The translations under genes and the position numbers were made by a program. This document shows positions 43,002 through 51,474 of a stretch of DNA of 64,000 bases, piece after piece. The notes beneath the pieces are model-generated. The model was not told where the DNA came from. It saw only the letters and a list, made by a program, of their open reading frames with translations, and ran no database searches. The number at the start of each line of letters is the position of its first letter. The first letter of the stretch is position 1. The DNA comes from Candidatus Helarchaeota archaeon. Its GTDB lineage: Archaea > Asgardarchaeota > Lokiarchaeia > Helarchaeales > HEL-GB-A. Where the stretch lies: the NCBI GenBank assembly GCA_013375455.1, contig JABXJT010000012.1, positions 1-64,000 on the forward strand, written 5' to 3'.

Positions 43002-43469
43002 ATGAACAAAATACGAAAGGTAAGTATAATGGGCCTCCCGGGCGTAGGAAAATCAACGCTCATTAAAATGCTAACTGGACAACAAATTCCGCGTGATTAC
43101 ATTCCAACCGTCGCTTTGGATTTTGGTGATGCCCTAATAGGAGAGTACAAAGTAAGTTTATGGGATCTCGGTGGCCAAGACCAATTTCGCTTTATGTGGG
43201 ATAGCTTTTTACCTGGTACCAATACTATATTATTAGTTACTGACTCTTCAATTGAAAATGTCCAAAAAACAAGGGAATTAGTTGAAAAATATTCCAATTT
43301 TAATGGAACAAAACTCTTGGTCATTGCCAATAAACAGGATTTACCTGGAGCTCTCTCTCCTAGTGAGGTAGAATCTATTGTGGGCGCAACAACCCATGGA
43401 CTCGTTGCCATTGACTCCGTTTCGAAACAAGCTCTCTTCAAGATACTTGAGCAACAATTTTCCTCTTAG
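43002..43469 (+). CDS. Arf-like small GTPase
   Basis: 155 residues with all G-motifs: G1 GLPGVGKST, G2 Thr in YIPTVALDFG, G3 WDLGGQD, G4 NKQD and G5 AIDS. WDxGGQ and the short length suit the Arf/SAR/Rab-like Ras superfamily members that are numerous in Asgard archaea. No N-terminal amphipathic helix or C-terminal prenylation motif is seen. It stands alone between the DP1 and OB-fold genes, so no effector can be proposed. Confidence 0.88.
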   Translation: MNKIRKVSIMGLPGVGKSTLIKMLTGQQIPRDYIPTVALDFGDALIGEYKVSLWDLGGQDQFRFMWDSFLPGTNTILLVTDSSIENVQKTRELVEKYSNFNGTKLLVIANKQDLPGALSPSEVESIVGATTHGLVAIDSVSKQALFKILEQQFSS

Positions 43470-43570
43470 ATTTCCTCTTTCTTCTACTTTATTTCTCGCC
43501 TGCCTGTCATGCACAGAGGAAAGGATTATTTAAATAAAAGAACTTATAACATATTTTTGAGGATATTTGG

Positions 43571-43930
43571 ATGGAACGACCACGACGAAGGAAGCCAGCT
43601 CAAGAGCGATGGATAAGGGAGCTCTCTGATCAAGATCTTCAGAAACGCGTGAAGGTTTTAGGTTCCATTCTTGATATAAAATCAGAGCCCAATCAGGATC
43701 AAACATATGCCATCTTAGATGATGGGACGGGGCGAGTGGAAATAGTTGTAAATCATCCTATCTCTTTCAAAACTGGTAATCAAATTCGCATTCTTGGGAT
43801 CCTAGGAAAGACTGACCAAGATGAGTACATAATCGACGCAGAAATCATTCAAGATATGAAGGACCTGGATATTAATCTGTACAAGCGAGTTAAAGAAGTC
43901 AAACGAAAATTCAAAGAAAAACACTCTTAA
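43571..43930 (+). CDS. OB-fold (RPA-like) nucleic-acid-binding protein
   Basis: 119 residues. After a basic N-terminus (MERPRRRKPAQERWIREL) there is a single OB-fold: KRVKVLGSILDIKSE, TYAILDDGTGRVEIVVN, NQIRILGILG and EYIIDAEIIQDM. The pattern DDGTGxVE is typical of RPA32-like and related archaeal OB proteins. The C-terminal helix is lysine-rich. A TATTTAAATA box lies about 40 nt upstream and GAGGA precedes the ATG. The likely role is single-stranded DNA binding in replication or repair. Confidence 0.78.
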   Translation: MERPRRRKPAQERWIRELSDQDLQKRVKVLGSILDIKSEPNQDQTYAILDDGTGRVEIVVNHPISFKTGNQIRILGILGKTDQDEYIIDAEIIQDMKDLDINLYKRVKEVKRKFKEKHS

Positions 43931-43934
43931 CTCA

Positions 43935-44372
43935 CTAATCTTGAATTAAATAAAAATACACAACGAGTAATGTACATCCCCCTAATGTAGCTAGAGTATC
44001 AGCAATTCCAGTTGGAAAGTCAAACAGGAAATACGCTAATAATAGTGTGATTATTAATATAGCAATTACATCAAACCATCCTGAAAGTTTAAAGATATAG
44101 TATTCGCGTATATTAGCAATTCCTACGATTAAGGTAGTAAAAAATATCAGGAGTATCACAACTCGAATTAAACCGGGGAGTAGATGGCTTACGCTCCCCA
44201 ATGTTCCATATAAGTCAAGTACATTGATCCTAATTAATATCAGAAGTAAAACGCTTACAATTGCTGCTGCTGTACAAATGATGAATGTCGATAACATTCT
44301 TTTACGGTCTTCTAATCTTTGTAAGACTCGTTCTTTCGATTTTGAAACGCCTTCGGACAAGGAAGAATTCAA
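43935..44372 (-). CDS. Four-helix membrane protein
   Basis: 145 residues, TTG start at 44372 (uncertain). A cytoplasmic charged N-terminus is followed by four hydrophobic segments: STFIICTAAAIVSVLLLILI, LIRVVILLIFFTTLIVGIAN, FDVIAILIITLLLAYFLFDF and ADTLATLGGCTLLVVYFYLI. It is convergent with the OB-fold gene, with stops only four bases apart. No family recognised. Confidence 0.62.
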   Translation of the reverse strand: MNSSLSEGVSKSKERVLQRLEDRKRMLSTFIICTAAAIVSVLLLILIRINVLDLYGTLGSVSHLLPGLIRVVILLIFFTTLIVGIANIREYYIFKLSGWFDVIAILIITLLLAYFLFDFPTGIADTLATLGGCTLLVVYFYLIQD

Positions 44373-44446
44373 CTCACACTTATAAAATGACCAATATCAG
44401 ATTCTTTCAGTTGGCAATACTTATAATTTTTGTGTGTCAAACGTTT

Positions 44447-45715
44447 TCACATTGAAATTCGGGCACTACTGGGGGCGCCAAATACCTTTTCCGCAGCTTT
44501 CGTTACAACTTCTCGATATTCTTCCGTGGTATAAACCCTTACAATGTTTAAGAACCCTTTCAGAACCCGGATTATCTCAGATACATCTGTCATTCGCTGC
44601 GCAATTTTTTCTCCCTTAGTGTTTTTCACAAACATTGGGATTTCCATCGGTTCTAAGCTGATTGAATGATGGTAGGGCACGGAGGGGAGCGTTGGCACAT
44701 CAATCCAAATCACTTCCGGGTCAATATTTGTTTCTTCAGCAATTTCCTCTTCGATTTGTTTCCTTATCTTATTTTTAGTTAGAATAGCCGGGACCATTTC
44801 ATTTTTCATGTGTGAAGTCTGTTCATAGGCAACCTTGATCAATTTACGCCTTTCTATATTATTGATGATGGAACTGGCGCTCTTTGAGTTACGGAGGGCT
44901 GTCCACGTGCTGTAATCATCCCATTTTAAGTAATCCAGGGGATTATCATACTGAATTAGGCTCAATTCATCCTTTGCTTTATCTAAAGCTTGTTCCAACA
45001 TTATTTGGACAGCACGAGAGGTTTTATGAAAATAAATGCTCTTAAATGATTCATAGCGGGCAAGCAAAAATGCTTCCAACGTGGATAATGCTGATAAATT
45101 AACTGCTAAATCCCCTTCAAAGACATCCATCGTGTATATTAAACGAAAAATATCCGCAGAATATTCTGCTCCACTGAAATGGCTATCCCGAACGATATAA
45201 TCCATTGAATCAACATCAACAGCACTGGCGATGATTTGATTTAAATAATTCTGATCCGAGGTGGGTAATTTACCTACGGCGAGTTTTGATATTTCTATTG
45301 GATCCAGTCCCTGCTTTTCTATTATTCCTGCAAGTTCAGATTCAGCAATAATCCACGTTGTCATATCTTCGTGGGTTTTGTCTAGATAATTAATTAACAC
45401 TGACTCAAAAATATGCGAAAAAGGACCGTGTCCAACGTCATGTAATAATGCTGCGATTTTGATGCGATTCACGAGCTCCTCTGTTACTTCGATCGATTTT
45501 GCGAGATTCATTATTAGTTGTTCAGCAAGGTGCATGACACCCAAGCAATGGGCGAATCTTACATGTGTCGCAGTAGGATAGACATATTCTGATCCTGCTA
45601 GCTGGCGAATCCTCCGTAGTCTTTGGAAAGGGTAACTATCAATTATTTGTTTAATAGCATGCGTAATCGAAATATACCCGAATACGGTATCTTTTATGAT
45701 TAAAATCGATTTCAT
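44447..45715 (-). CDS. HD-domain phosphohydrolase (SAMHD1/dGTPase-like)
   Basis: 422 residues. The HD metal-site motifs are in order: THVRFAHCLGVMHLAEQL (H), AALLHDVGHGPFSHIFE (HD plus following H) and VDSMDYIVRDS (D). The N-terminus (SYPFQRLRRIRQLAGSEYVY) is typical of the SAMHD1/YdhJ-like group, which often hydrolyses dNTPs. The C-terminal 200 residues are the usual helical extension with a small alpha/beta end. Its role in nucleotide pool control is inferred from the family. Confidence 0.88.
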   Translation of the reverse strand: MKSILIIKDTVFGYISITHAIKQIIDSYPFQRLRRIRQLAGSEYVYPTATHVRFAHCLGVMHLAEQLIMNLAKSIEVTEELVNRIKIAALLHDVGHGPFSHIFESVLINYLDKTHEDMTTWIIAESELAGIIEKQGLDPIEISKLAVGKLPTSDQNYLNQIIASAVDVDSMDYIVRDSHFSGAEYSADIFRLIYTMDVFEGDLAVNLSALSTLEAFLLARYESFKSIYFHKTSRAVQIMLEQALDKAKDELSLIQYDNPLDYLKWDDYSTWTALRNSKSASSIINNIERRKLIKVAYEQTSHMKNEMVPAILTKNKIRKQIEEEIAEETNIDPEVIWIDVPTLPSVPYHHSISLEPMEIPMFVKNTKGEKIAQRMTDVSEIIRVLKGFLNIVRVYTTEEYREVVTKAAEKVFGAPSSARISM

Positions 45716-45869
45716 TTCTAACTACCTAATTATTCGTATAATGAAGTGATTAGGAAACTTCTTAATTTAATGAATTTTTTCCTACTATAAAAAAATTTAT
45801 TTATCTACGAGCGAGTATCTTAACTATCCGACAAAAAAAGAGTTTTTCCTTCGGTTTTTTGGTGCAGAT

Positions 45870-47798
45870 ATGCCATCGAAAGTGTTTTTAGGGCCGAATC
45901 ATAATTTTTGGTGTAATAAATGCAATATACCGATTCTAGAATTAAAAGAATGCCCTATTTGTGGATCTATAACCAAACAATTACAAATTACACCACCATA
46001 TGAAACCACACCTGCATTTGAAAGGGATTTACGATTAATTCGAGGAGTAATTGATGCCCAATACGGAAAGGGGATTGGGAATCAATTAATTCCACCCGAA
46101 AAGATTGTTCTATTAAATAAGGCCCCATACTTCGACCGAATGGATGAGATTATTGTAGATGGCTTCGTTCTCGGAAATCTCCGGTTCAACCCATCCATAT
46201 TAAACTGGGAATTCATTCTAAAAATCGAGGGAGCCCGCCGCTTAGCCGAATTAAACTCTAAAAACTGGTTAGAGGTTGATGATGGCGCAATTAATCATAT
46301 AGCCAAGGGTGCAAATGTATTGGCACCTGGAGTTGTTGGTTACGACCAAAACTTCAAAAAGGGCGATTATCTCGTCGTAATAACCTCGAAAAAACAAGCG
46401 ATATCTACAGGCCCCGCGAAATACTCTGCCGCTGAGTTAGATGATATTAAAAGAGGGATGGTTGTTAAAACAAAAGATCATGCCTTCCCTAAAGCTCCTT
46501 TAATTAGACCAGCAGGTCAAAACTGGAATGAAGTTATCAACGCAAATAAACGCGTTCTAGTTAAAAGAGAAAATCAAGCAAAAAGATTCGTCTATAAAAC
46601 TCTAAAAAGATATAAGGCCCTTCCCCTTGCAGTTTCTTTCAGTGGCGGGAAGGATTCCTTATGCGTGCTATTAATAGTATTAGAATCGATTGGGAAAACA
46701 GATATCTTTTTTATTGATACAGGTATTGAATATGAAGAAACTATTAATTTTACTAAGGAAATCATCAATGATTTCGAATTAACGAACAATTTTACCCTAA
46801 AGAAATCAAGAGAATCATTCTGGGATAATTTAGAAAAATTTGGTCCTCCTAGTAAGGATTATAGGTGGTGCTGCAAGGTAATTAAATTGGCAAACGTCAC
46901 AGAATTTCTGAATGAACAATATCCCGGCAAAAAGGTTCTCACTTTCATAGGTATTCGGCAATACGAAAGTGTTTCTCGATACCGCGATAAAAAAATATGG
47001 ACAAACATGTTCCTCCCTCAACAAATTGGAGCGTCTCCCATTTATAAATGGCCATCATTACTCGTATGGATGTATCTCCTTTTCAAAAACGTAAAAATAA
47101 ATCCCCTTTACTACGAAGGTTATAAGCGAGTAGGTTGCATTTATTGTCCCGCCACGAAATTATCAGAGCTACGGATTTTAAAAGAGTTACATCCCGAGTT
47201 ATATTCACGATGGATGGGATTTTTAAAAAATTGGGCTGAAAAATATAATTTATCACCTGAATGGGCAGAACGCGGATTCTGGAGATGGCGAAAATTCAAA
47301 GAACGTGGTCAAATCAATCTCGCAAATGAAATTGGCATTCCTGAAGATAAGGTTATTTGGCAAAAAGAAGATAAATTGGAATTTCACTTAGTTGATGGCA
47401 TTAATCCCTGTCAAGATGGCTCATTTTCCATAGAGGGGAGAATTAATGGCTATTTGAAAGCCGAAAATGTTGCAAATCAACTCGGAATCCTTGGAAAGGT
47501 AAAATATGGTCAAGATTTAGGCGTAACTAGCCTTCGCACAACTGAATTTTCTTTTAATCTATTTTCTGATGGCACTATTACTATTCGTGGTAGTAAAGAA
47601 AAACTCGAAAAAAATCTACAAATAATTTTATCCTTAATTAAGAGGGCTAATGAGTGCATTGGATGCGGCATTTGCATTCCATCCTGCCCTGAAACTGCAC
47701 TCAGTCTCAAAGATCAAAAAATATGGGTCAACACTAGTGGATGTAATGGTTGTCAAGCTTGTTTTGAAGTATGTCCAATATTAAAATATGTCCCTTAA
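45870..47798 (+). CDS. Zinc-ribbon/PUA/PAPS-reductase-like protein with ferredoxin domain
   Basis: 642 residues. The N-terminal zinc ribbon is WCNKCN ... CPICGS (14-33). Residues about 135-220 form a PUA-like domain (VDDGAINHIAKGANVLAPGV, GDYLVVITSK). Then an adenine-nucleotide alpha-hydrolase domain of the PAPS reductase type carries the PP-loop SFSGGKDSLC (about 250), DYRWCCKVIK and GCIYCPATK. The C-terminus has a 2[4Fe-4S] ferredoxin (CIGCGICIPSCPE, CNGCQACFEVCP). Archaeal proteins of this layout are annotated as PAPS reductases, but PUA suggests an RNA substrate and possibly tRNA thiolation; this is inference. Confidence 0.85.
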   Translation: MPSKVFLGPNHNFWCNKCNIPILELKECPICGSITKQLQITPPYETTPAFERDLRLIRGVIDAQYGKGIGNQLIPPEKIVLLNKAPYFDRMDEIIVDGFVLGNLRFNPSILNWEFILKIEGARRLAELNSKNWLEVDDGAINHIAKGANVLAPGVVGYDQNFKKGDYLVVITSKKQAISTGPAKYSAAELDDIKRGMVVKTKDHAFPKAPLIRPAGQNWNEVINANKRVLVKRENQAKRFVYKTLKRYKALPLAVSFSGGKDSLCVLLIVLESIGKTDIFFIDTGIEYEETINFTKEIINDFELTNNFTLKKSRESFWDNLEKFGPPSKDYRWCCKVIKLANVTEFLNEQYPGKKVLTFIGIRQYESVSRYRDKKIWTNMFLPQQIGASPIYKWPSLLVWMYLLFKNVKINPLYYEGYKRVGCIYCPATKLSELRILKELHPELYSRWMGFLKNWAEKYNLSPEWAERGFWRWRKFKERGQINLANEIGIPEDKVIWQKEDKLEFHLVDGINPCQDGSFSIEGRINGYLKAENVANQLGILGKVKYGQDLGVTSLRTTEFSFNLFSDGTITIRGSKEKLEKNLQIILSLIKRANECIGCGICIPSCPETALSLKDQKIWVNTSGCNGCQACFEVCPILKYVP

Positions 47799-47824
47799 AA
47801 AGAATTCATGTTCTCGCATTCACT

Positions 47825-48700
47825 TCATACATCAGTTACTTCAGGATTATCAACAAATTCTTTGCTAATCATTCCAAATAATTGTTTAATTTGTCGATTT
47901 AGACTCCAAGACCAGTATTCAGGAAGCCATGTGGCTGAATGGTAAAATTCTCGATTCCAGGGGGCTTGGAGAGGAGAAAATGAAAACTGGTTCAAATAAT
48001 TTAATTTGAATTCATCAAGAAAAATGAGCGAATCGCCGAAAGCAATGCGATTATCTGCATTAACCGGGACTGACGTATCCGGGCGGATGATAATATCTTT
48101 TTTTCTATGCCGATTCGGTAGATAGAAGATCGATCCAAAATTGTGTGCTCCTCTGTTGCAATGAAATCCGTTATCTTTGTGAAATTTTATTTTTCTTTGG
48201 TCATTTATTTCAACGAACGTGCCGTGAGCTGAAATACTATAAGAAAGTACTTCATAATTGTTAGCGGCTCCAACTTTTTCTAATGCAACTTGAATTACTT
48301 CCCAATCGTGCCGATGATTAAGGAAAGGGACCTGAATTTGCCCCCAATAATAAATATTGTAGGCAAAATAATAGAAATACTGAATGACAAAGGGGACTCG
48401 TCTTTTCTTGTATCTTATTTCAATATCAATGTCTTCGAGAAAATGCACGTAAGCAGTGGGTGAAAACCAGTATAAATCCGTTTCTTTGTCGAAAATCGCC
48501 TTTCTGTTCCATTTAACTTCAGGATTTGAACCCTTGAAATCGATTTTTCCATCTGGTTTTTTGAATAATTCAATAAAATTCGTTGGAGTATATTTTTCTT
48601 TATTGTTCATGCGAAGAACCGGGCAAAACTTTCGTGCAAGAGTCTTCTTCTCCAACATCAATTTAAAAATCACAAACCCATTATCATTTAAAACTAGCAC
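47825..48700 (-). CDS. Protein with NLP/Vps62-like HxHDWE motif
   Basis: 291 residues, GTG start at 48700 or a later internal codon. The centre contains YFAYNIYYWGQIQVPFLN followed by HRHDWEVIQV, close to the GHRHDWE heptapeptide of necrosis-inducing NPP1/NLP proteins and to the H-x-x-DWE of related Vps62-type proteins. SAHGTFVEI and CNRGAHNFGSIF follow, and both are consistent with a metal-binding beta-sandwich. No signal peptide was found. Several His (HRHD, SAHG, GAHN) may form a metal site. Function unknown; toxin activity is not implied. Confidence 0.55.
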   Translation of the reverse strand: MLVLNDNGFVIFKLMLEKKTLARKFCPVLRMNNKEKYTPTNFIELFKKPDGKIDFKGSNPEVKWNRKAIFDKETDLYWFSPTAYVHFLEDIDIEIRYKKRRVPFVIQYFYYFAYNIYYWGQIQVPFLNHRHDWEVIQVALEKVGAANNYEVLSYSISAHGTFVEINDQRKIKFHKDNGFHCNRGAHNFGSIFYLPNRHRKKDIIIRPDTSVPVNADNRIAFGDSLIFLDEFKLNYLNQFSFSPLQAPWNREFYHSATWLPEYWSWSLNRQIKQLFGMISKEFVDNPEVTDV

Positions 48701-48744
48701 AAGAATTTATTAAAATATGATGGATTTGTTTTGTAGGTGAATTT

Positions 48745-49257
48745 ATGTTTGGGAGATTTGCGTCGTATCAACCAAAAATTGCTCCATCCGCCTTTATTGC
48801 TCCCAATTCCGTAATAGTAGGAAACGTGACCATTGGAGAGAATTGCGTGATCTGGTTCGGCGTGGTCATTCGGGGCGCGGAAAATGAAATTATTATTGGA
48901 GAACAAACGATTATTGAAGATAATTGTGTAATTCACGGTACTAATCCCATACGAATAGGAAATAACGTCATCATTGGACACAATTCGGTCATTCATAGCT
49001 GCAGGATTGAAGATGAAGTCTTAATTGGCCCCAATGTCTGTATCTATGATGGTGCAGAAATTGAAAAGGGGGCGATGATCGGAATTAATAGTGTCATTCA
49101 ACCGAAACAAAAAATCGAGTCTGAAAAGTTTTATCAAGGAAATCCCATAGCAAAGAAGATTAAGAAAGTTAAAGTAGATTTAGAGCGGAATAGAAGGTAT
49201 ATTGAGAAAAATATAGTGCAAGCACGAGAATTTAAGAAAAAATTTGTAAAAATATGA
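48745..49257 (+). CDS. Gamma-class carbonic anhydrase-like protein
   Basis: 170 residues forming a left-handed beta helix of hexapeptide repeats (IGENCVIWFGVVIRG, IGEQTIIEDNCVIHG, IGNNVIIGHNSVIHSC). The three zinc His (VIHG, IGHN, VIHS) are at the expected spacings. The C-terminal helix is basic. GGTGA lies before the ATG. Members are called gamma-carbonic anhydrase/PaaY-like; some are acyltransferases rather than anhydrases, so the exact reaction is open. Confidence 0.88.
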   Translation: MFGRFASYQPKIAPSAFIAPNSVIVGNVTIGENCVIWFGVVIRGAENEIIIGEQTIIEDNCVIHGTNPIRIGNNVIIGHNSVIHSCRIEDEVLIGPNVCIYDGAEIEKGAMIGINSVIQPKQKIESEKFYQGNPIAKKIKKVKVDLERNRRYIEKNIVQAREFKKKFVKI

Positions 49258-49335
49258 ATTTTAAAAGATAGCTAACTTCAAAATTGAGGGGTTTATATAT
49301 GCGCGTTAGAAAATACTTATCTCAAGGTGAGCTAA

Positions 49336-49587
49336 ATGCAGGTGGAAGTGAAACCCGTTTTGGCAGCGCGATTAGAGGCGCTTCACAATTGGTTCCAAGC
49401 CGCGCGACCCGTCTGTTTCCGATGCAAGCGTCAGTTACGTTGGAATCAGCGACGGTTCTGGGAGGGACGAAAAAGAAAGCGAGTCTATTTTTTCTGTGAC
49501 TGTGGATTCGAAAACCCTCTTGCCTTCCTCCAATTCAAGTGGGAGACGGAACAGGAGTTTTTTACCCGGAATATAAAAACGAGGTAA
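49336..49587 (+). CDS. Small zinc-binding protein
   Basis: 83 residues from ATG 49336, with GGTGAG four bases before it. Cys residues CFRCKR and FFCDCG form a likely zinc site, with basic residues between them (RFWEGRKRKR). The tail is rich in aromatic and charged residues. A different-frame ORF overlaps it, but this frame has the metal-site pattern. Function unknown; RNA binding is possible. Confidence 0.6.
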   Translation: MQVEVKPVLAARLEALHNWFQAARPVCFRCKRQLRWNQRRFWEGRKRKRVYFFCDCGFENPLAFLQFKWETEQEFFTRNIKTR

Positions 49588-49636
49588 ACCGGATGTTCCG
49601 TATGATAAATAAGACGTTACTGAACAATGTATTTCT

Positions 49637-49867
49637 ATGAAACCACCTATTTGTTGTCTTTGTGACAAGGAATTAGAAGAAAATGAGGGCGGATTAGTGT
49701 ATTTTAAAAAGAGTCCGTCAGATCTTGAATGGGATAACAAGATGAAACAACCTGGAATGACTGGGCATCCACCATATGCGGATTGGTTCTGTGATGTTCA
49801 TCTTGGGAAGGCAAAGAAATTAACAAATCTCACGATTCAAGAGGCCCTTAAACTCTTAAAAGCTTAA
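49637..49867 (+). CDS. Small Cys-rich conserved-type protein
   Basis: 76 residues. The N-terminal MKPPICCLCDKEL and the later WFCDVHLGKA provide CxxC and CxxH metal ligands. The C-terminus NLTIQEALKLLKA is a short helix. GGLVYFKK and TGHPPYADWFC look like conserved-family signatures. It is 50 bases after the preceding zinc protein. Function unknown. Confidence 0.6.
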   Translation: MKPPICCLCDKELEENEGGLVYFKKSPSDLEWDNKMKQPGMTGHPPYADWFCDVHLGKAKKLTNLTIQEALKLLKA

Positions 49868-49912
49868 TAGAAACGAATTAATTTACTCTTTCCACTTAAA
49901 GTCATAGATTAT

Positions 49913-50143
49913 TTAAATTGGAGCGTAAAGTATCCCGAATTGGTCAAATAAGGAACCAAAAGATTTCCCGATCCACTCAAAGACTCCGAAAATAATTCCA
50001 ACGACTATTAGAATTGCGACTATAGCAATGCCAATCAAGAGACCTTCTTCCATTATAGGCGACATGGTGGTGTTTGCCAAAATAAGTCGTGATTTTGCTA
50101 GGGAACCTTTTTGAATATCATTTGAACCCAACATGTAAATCAT
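49913..50143 (-). CDS. Single-pass small membrane protein
   Basis: 76 residues. The ATG at 50143 is preceded by a TTTAAATAG box about 20 nt upstream, suiting a leaderless mRNA. One long hydrophobic helix (LLIGIAIVAILIVVGIIFGV) is followed by a short amphipathic C-terminus. No family recognised. Confidence 0.5.
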   Translation of the reverse strand: MIYMLGSNDIQKGSLAKSRLILANTTMSPIMEEGLLIGIAIVAILIVVGIIFGVFEWIGKSFGSLFDQFGILYAPI

Positions 50144-50262
50144 AAATTTGTTTTAAAAACCCTATTTAAACTTCCATAAAATATAACAATTGCTAAAAGC
50201 CCTCTAATCCAAGAATTACTAGCATTTTCCAATAGTTCAACTAAGTTATGCGTGTTCCATTC

Positions 50263-50721
50263 CTATTTTTCAGTTGAAGTCTTTCCTCTTGCTGAGAAAT
50301 ATTCGCGAATTGCCTCTTCTGCAAACTTCAAAGACCGTTGAGCTAATTCAGGCGATTCATCAGGTAAAAAGACATTTGCGATAACAATTTTTTGGCAAAT
50401 ATGCGCCACCCGCTCTGCAATTGCGCGACAAAACAGTTCGTTACGGACTCCAAAAACAATTGGAACTGAGGAAGCATCAATCTGGCTCTTTATAGATATA
50501 TTTGGAATCCCTATTGCGATGGTTCCAATTCTGGGTCCCCGATCCGAGATGATTAAAAAGATGCCGTTCTCAACCTCAGTTAAATGTAGCCTGAGTGGAT
50601 TTGTTTGATCTTTTTCCATCCAAGAATGCCATTCTATTTCTTTCTTTTCCATCATTCTCACGATTACATTCTCTTGCAAGAAATAAGTTAAGTTAAAATG
50701 CGGATAATTTTTCAAGCTCAA
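50263..50721 (-). CDS. Possible proteasome-assembly chaperone (Pba3/Pba4-like)
   Basis: Up to 152 residues; the TTG at 50721 and the ATG at 50655 are both possible starts. The core order matches the eukaryotic PSMG3/PSMG4 fold: FLIISDRGPRIGTIAIGIP, then VPIVFGVRNELFCRAIAERV, a strand KIVIANVFLP and a C-terminal helix ELAQRSLKFAEEAIREYF. PSMG3 has a GKIGTLV strand, an L-L-G-x-x-E-P-L helix start and a matching final helix. The resemblance was judged by eye and is weak at sequence level. Other small alpha/beta folds remain possible. Confidence 0.5.
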   Translation of the reverse strand: MSLKNYPHFNLTYFLQENVIVRMMEKKEIEWHSWMEKDQTNPLRLHLTEVENGIFLIISDRGPRIGTIAIGIPNISIKSQIDASSVPIVFGVRNELFCRAIAERVAHICQKIVIANVFLPDESPELAQRSLKFAEEAIREYFSARGKTSTEK

Positions 50722-50765
50722 TTAAGTACTATAAATAACCTGTCGTAAAAACTTTTACAAATCTT

Positions 50766-50992
50766 TTAACGGTTTAGACTCGCAACAATCGCTATCGCCC
50801 GCGCTCCCCAAAAATCACGGTTTCCCTCAAATCGGGTAATGTTATCGTTGTTATCGCAGAAAAACAGGGTCCCGCACCGTAACACAAGGTGACAGTTCGG
50901 TCTCCTGCCCTCCACCCGCGCAAGAGGTCGACCAGCGTACATCTTGGGCATGGAATCCATTCGTTGCAGCACTCGCATTTTACCCGATGCAC
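50766..50992 (-). pseudogene. Zinc-finger gene split by a frameshift
   Basis: On the minus strand one frame begins at GTG 50992 with VHRVKCECCNEWIPCPRC. A second frame ends at 50766 with CHLVLRCGTLFFCDNNDNIT and DFWGARAIAIVASLN. Each half looks coding only in its part, and together they would give a four-to-six-Cys zinc protein of about 75 residues. A single indel near 50930-50950 would join them. Either the gene has decayed or the sequence contains an error. Confidence 0.45.
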
Positions 50993-51093
50993 GGGATACG
51001 TTCGTTTTATCTCCCTAAAGCTGATCTTTGGGGTTTTGGATGAACCAGTTTGATTTTTATTTACAAAACAGTAAATAAACTTGTTCTACATTT

Positions 51094-51474
51094 TTATGTG
51101 AAAATCAAAATAATGTATAGAGCTAAGGCCCCACTTAATCCCACTAAAGAAACCACAAAACCCACAGTTCCCACCTTAGATCTTGCTTTTTTAACGGCAA
51201 GCCGTGAACAAATAATCCCTGCTACTGCAAAAATTATCGCCATAACTATGCCAATCCAAGCAAACGCAGGTTCCCATCCATAAGGTGTAGAAATAATGCT
51301 AAGATGAATTAAAAAGGCAATTGATAAACTGACTACGGAGATACAACTTAAAATTAATCCAATGATTGAGAGCCCATTAGAAATATTCCTATGATAAATT
51401 AAAAAGGCAATTAATAAAATCGTTACGGAGATGCAACTTAAAATCAATCCAATGATTGAGAATGCCATTAACAT
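51094..51474 (-). CDS. DUF4190-like four-helix membrane protein with internal duplication
   Basis: 126 residues, four hydrophobic helices. The first two helices are near-identical repeats (SIIGLILSCISVTILLIAFL and SIIGLILSCISVVSLSIAFL, each followed by IxH and a short loop), indicating a recent tandem duplication of about 105 bases. The second half (FAWIGIVMAIIFAVAGIICS, VGFVVSLVGLSGALALYIIL) has the character of DUF4190-type proteins. Function unknown. Confidence 0.62.
   Translation of the reverse strand: MLMAFSIIGLILSCISVTILLIAFLIYHRNISNGLSIIGLILSCISVVSLSIAFLIHLSIISTPYGWEPAFAWIGIVMAIIFAVAGIICSRLAVKKARSKVGTVGFVVSLVGLSGALALYIILIFT

Noticed and set aside
49284..49499. 71-codon ORF overlapping the small zinc protein
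   Set aside because: The overlapping frame from 49336 carries the CxxC and CDC metal site and a better ribosome-binding site.
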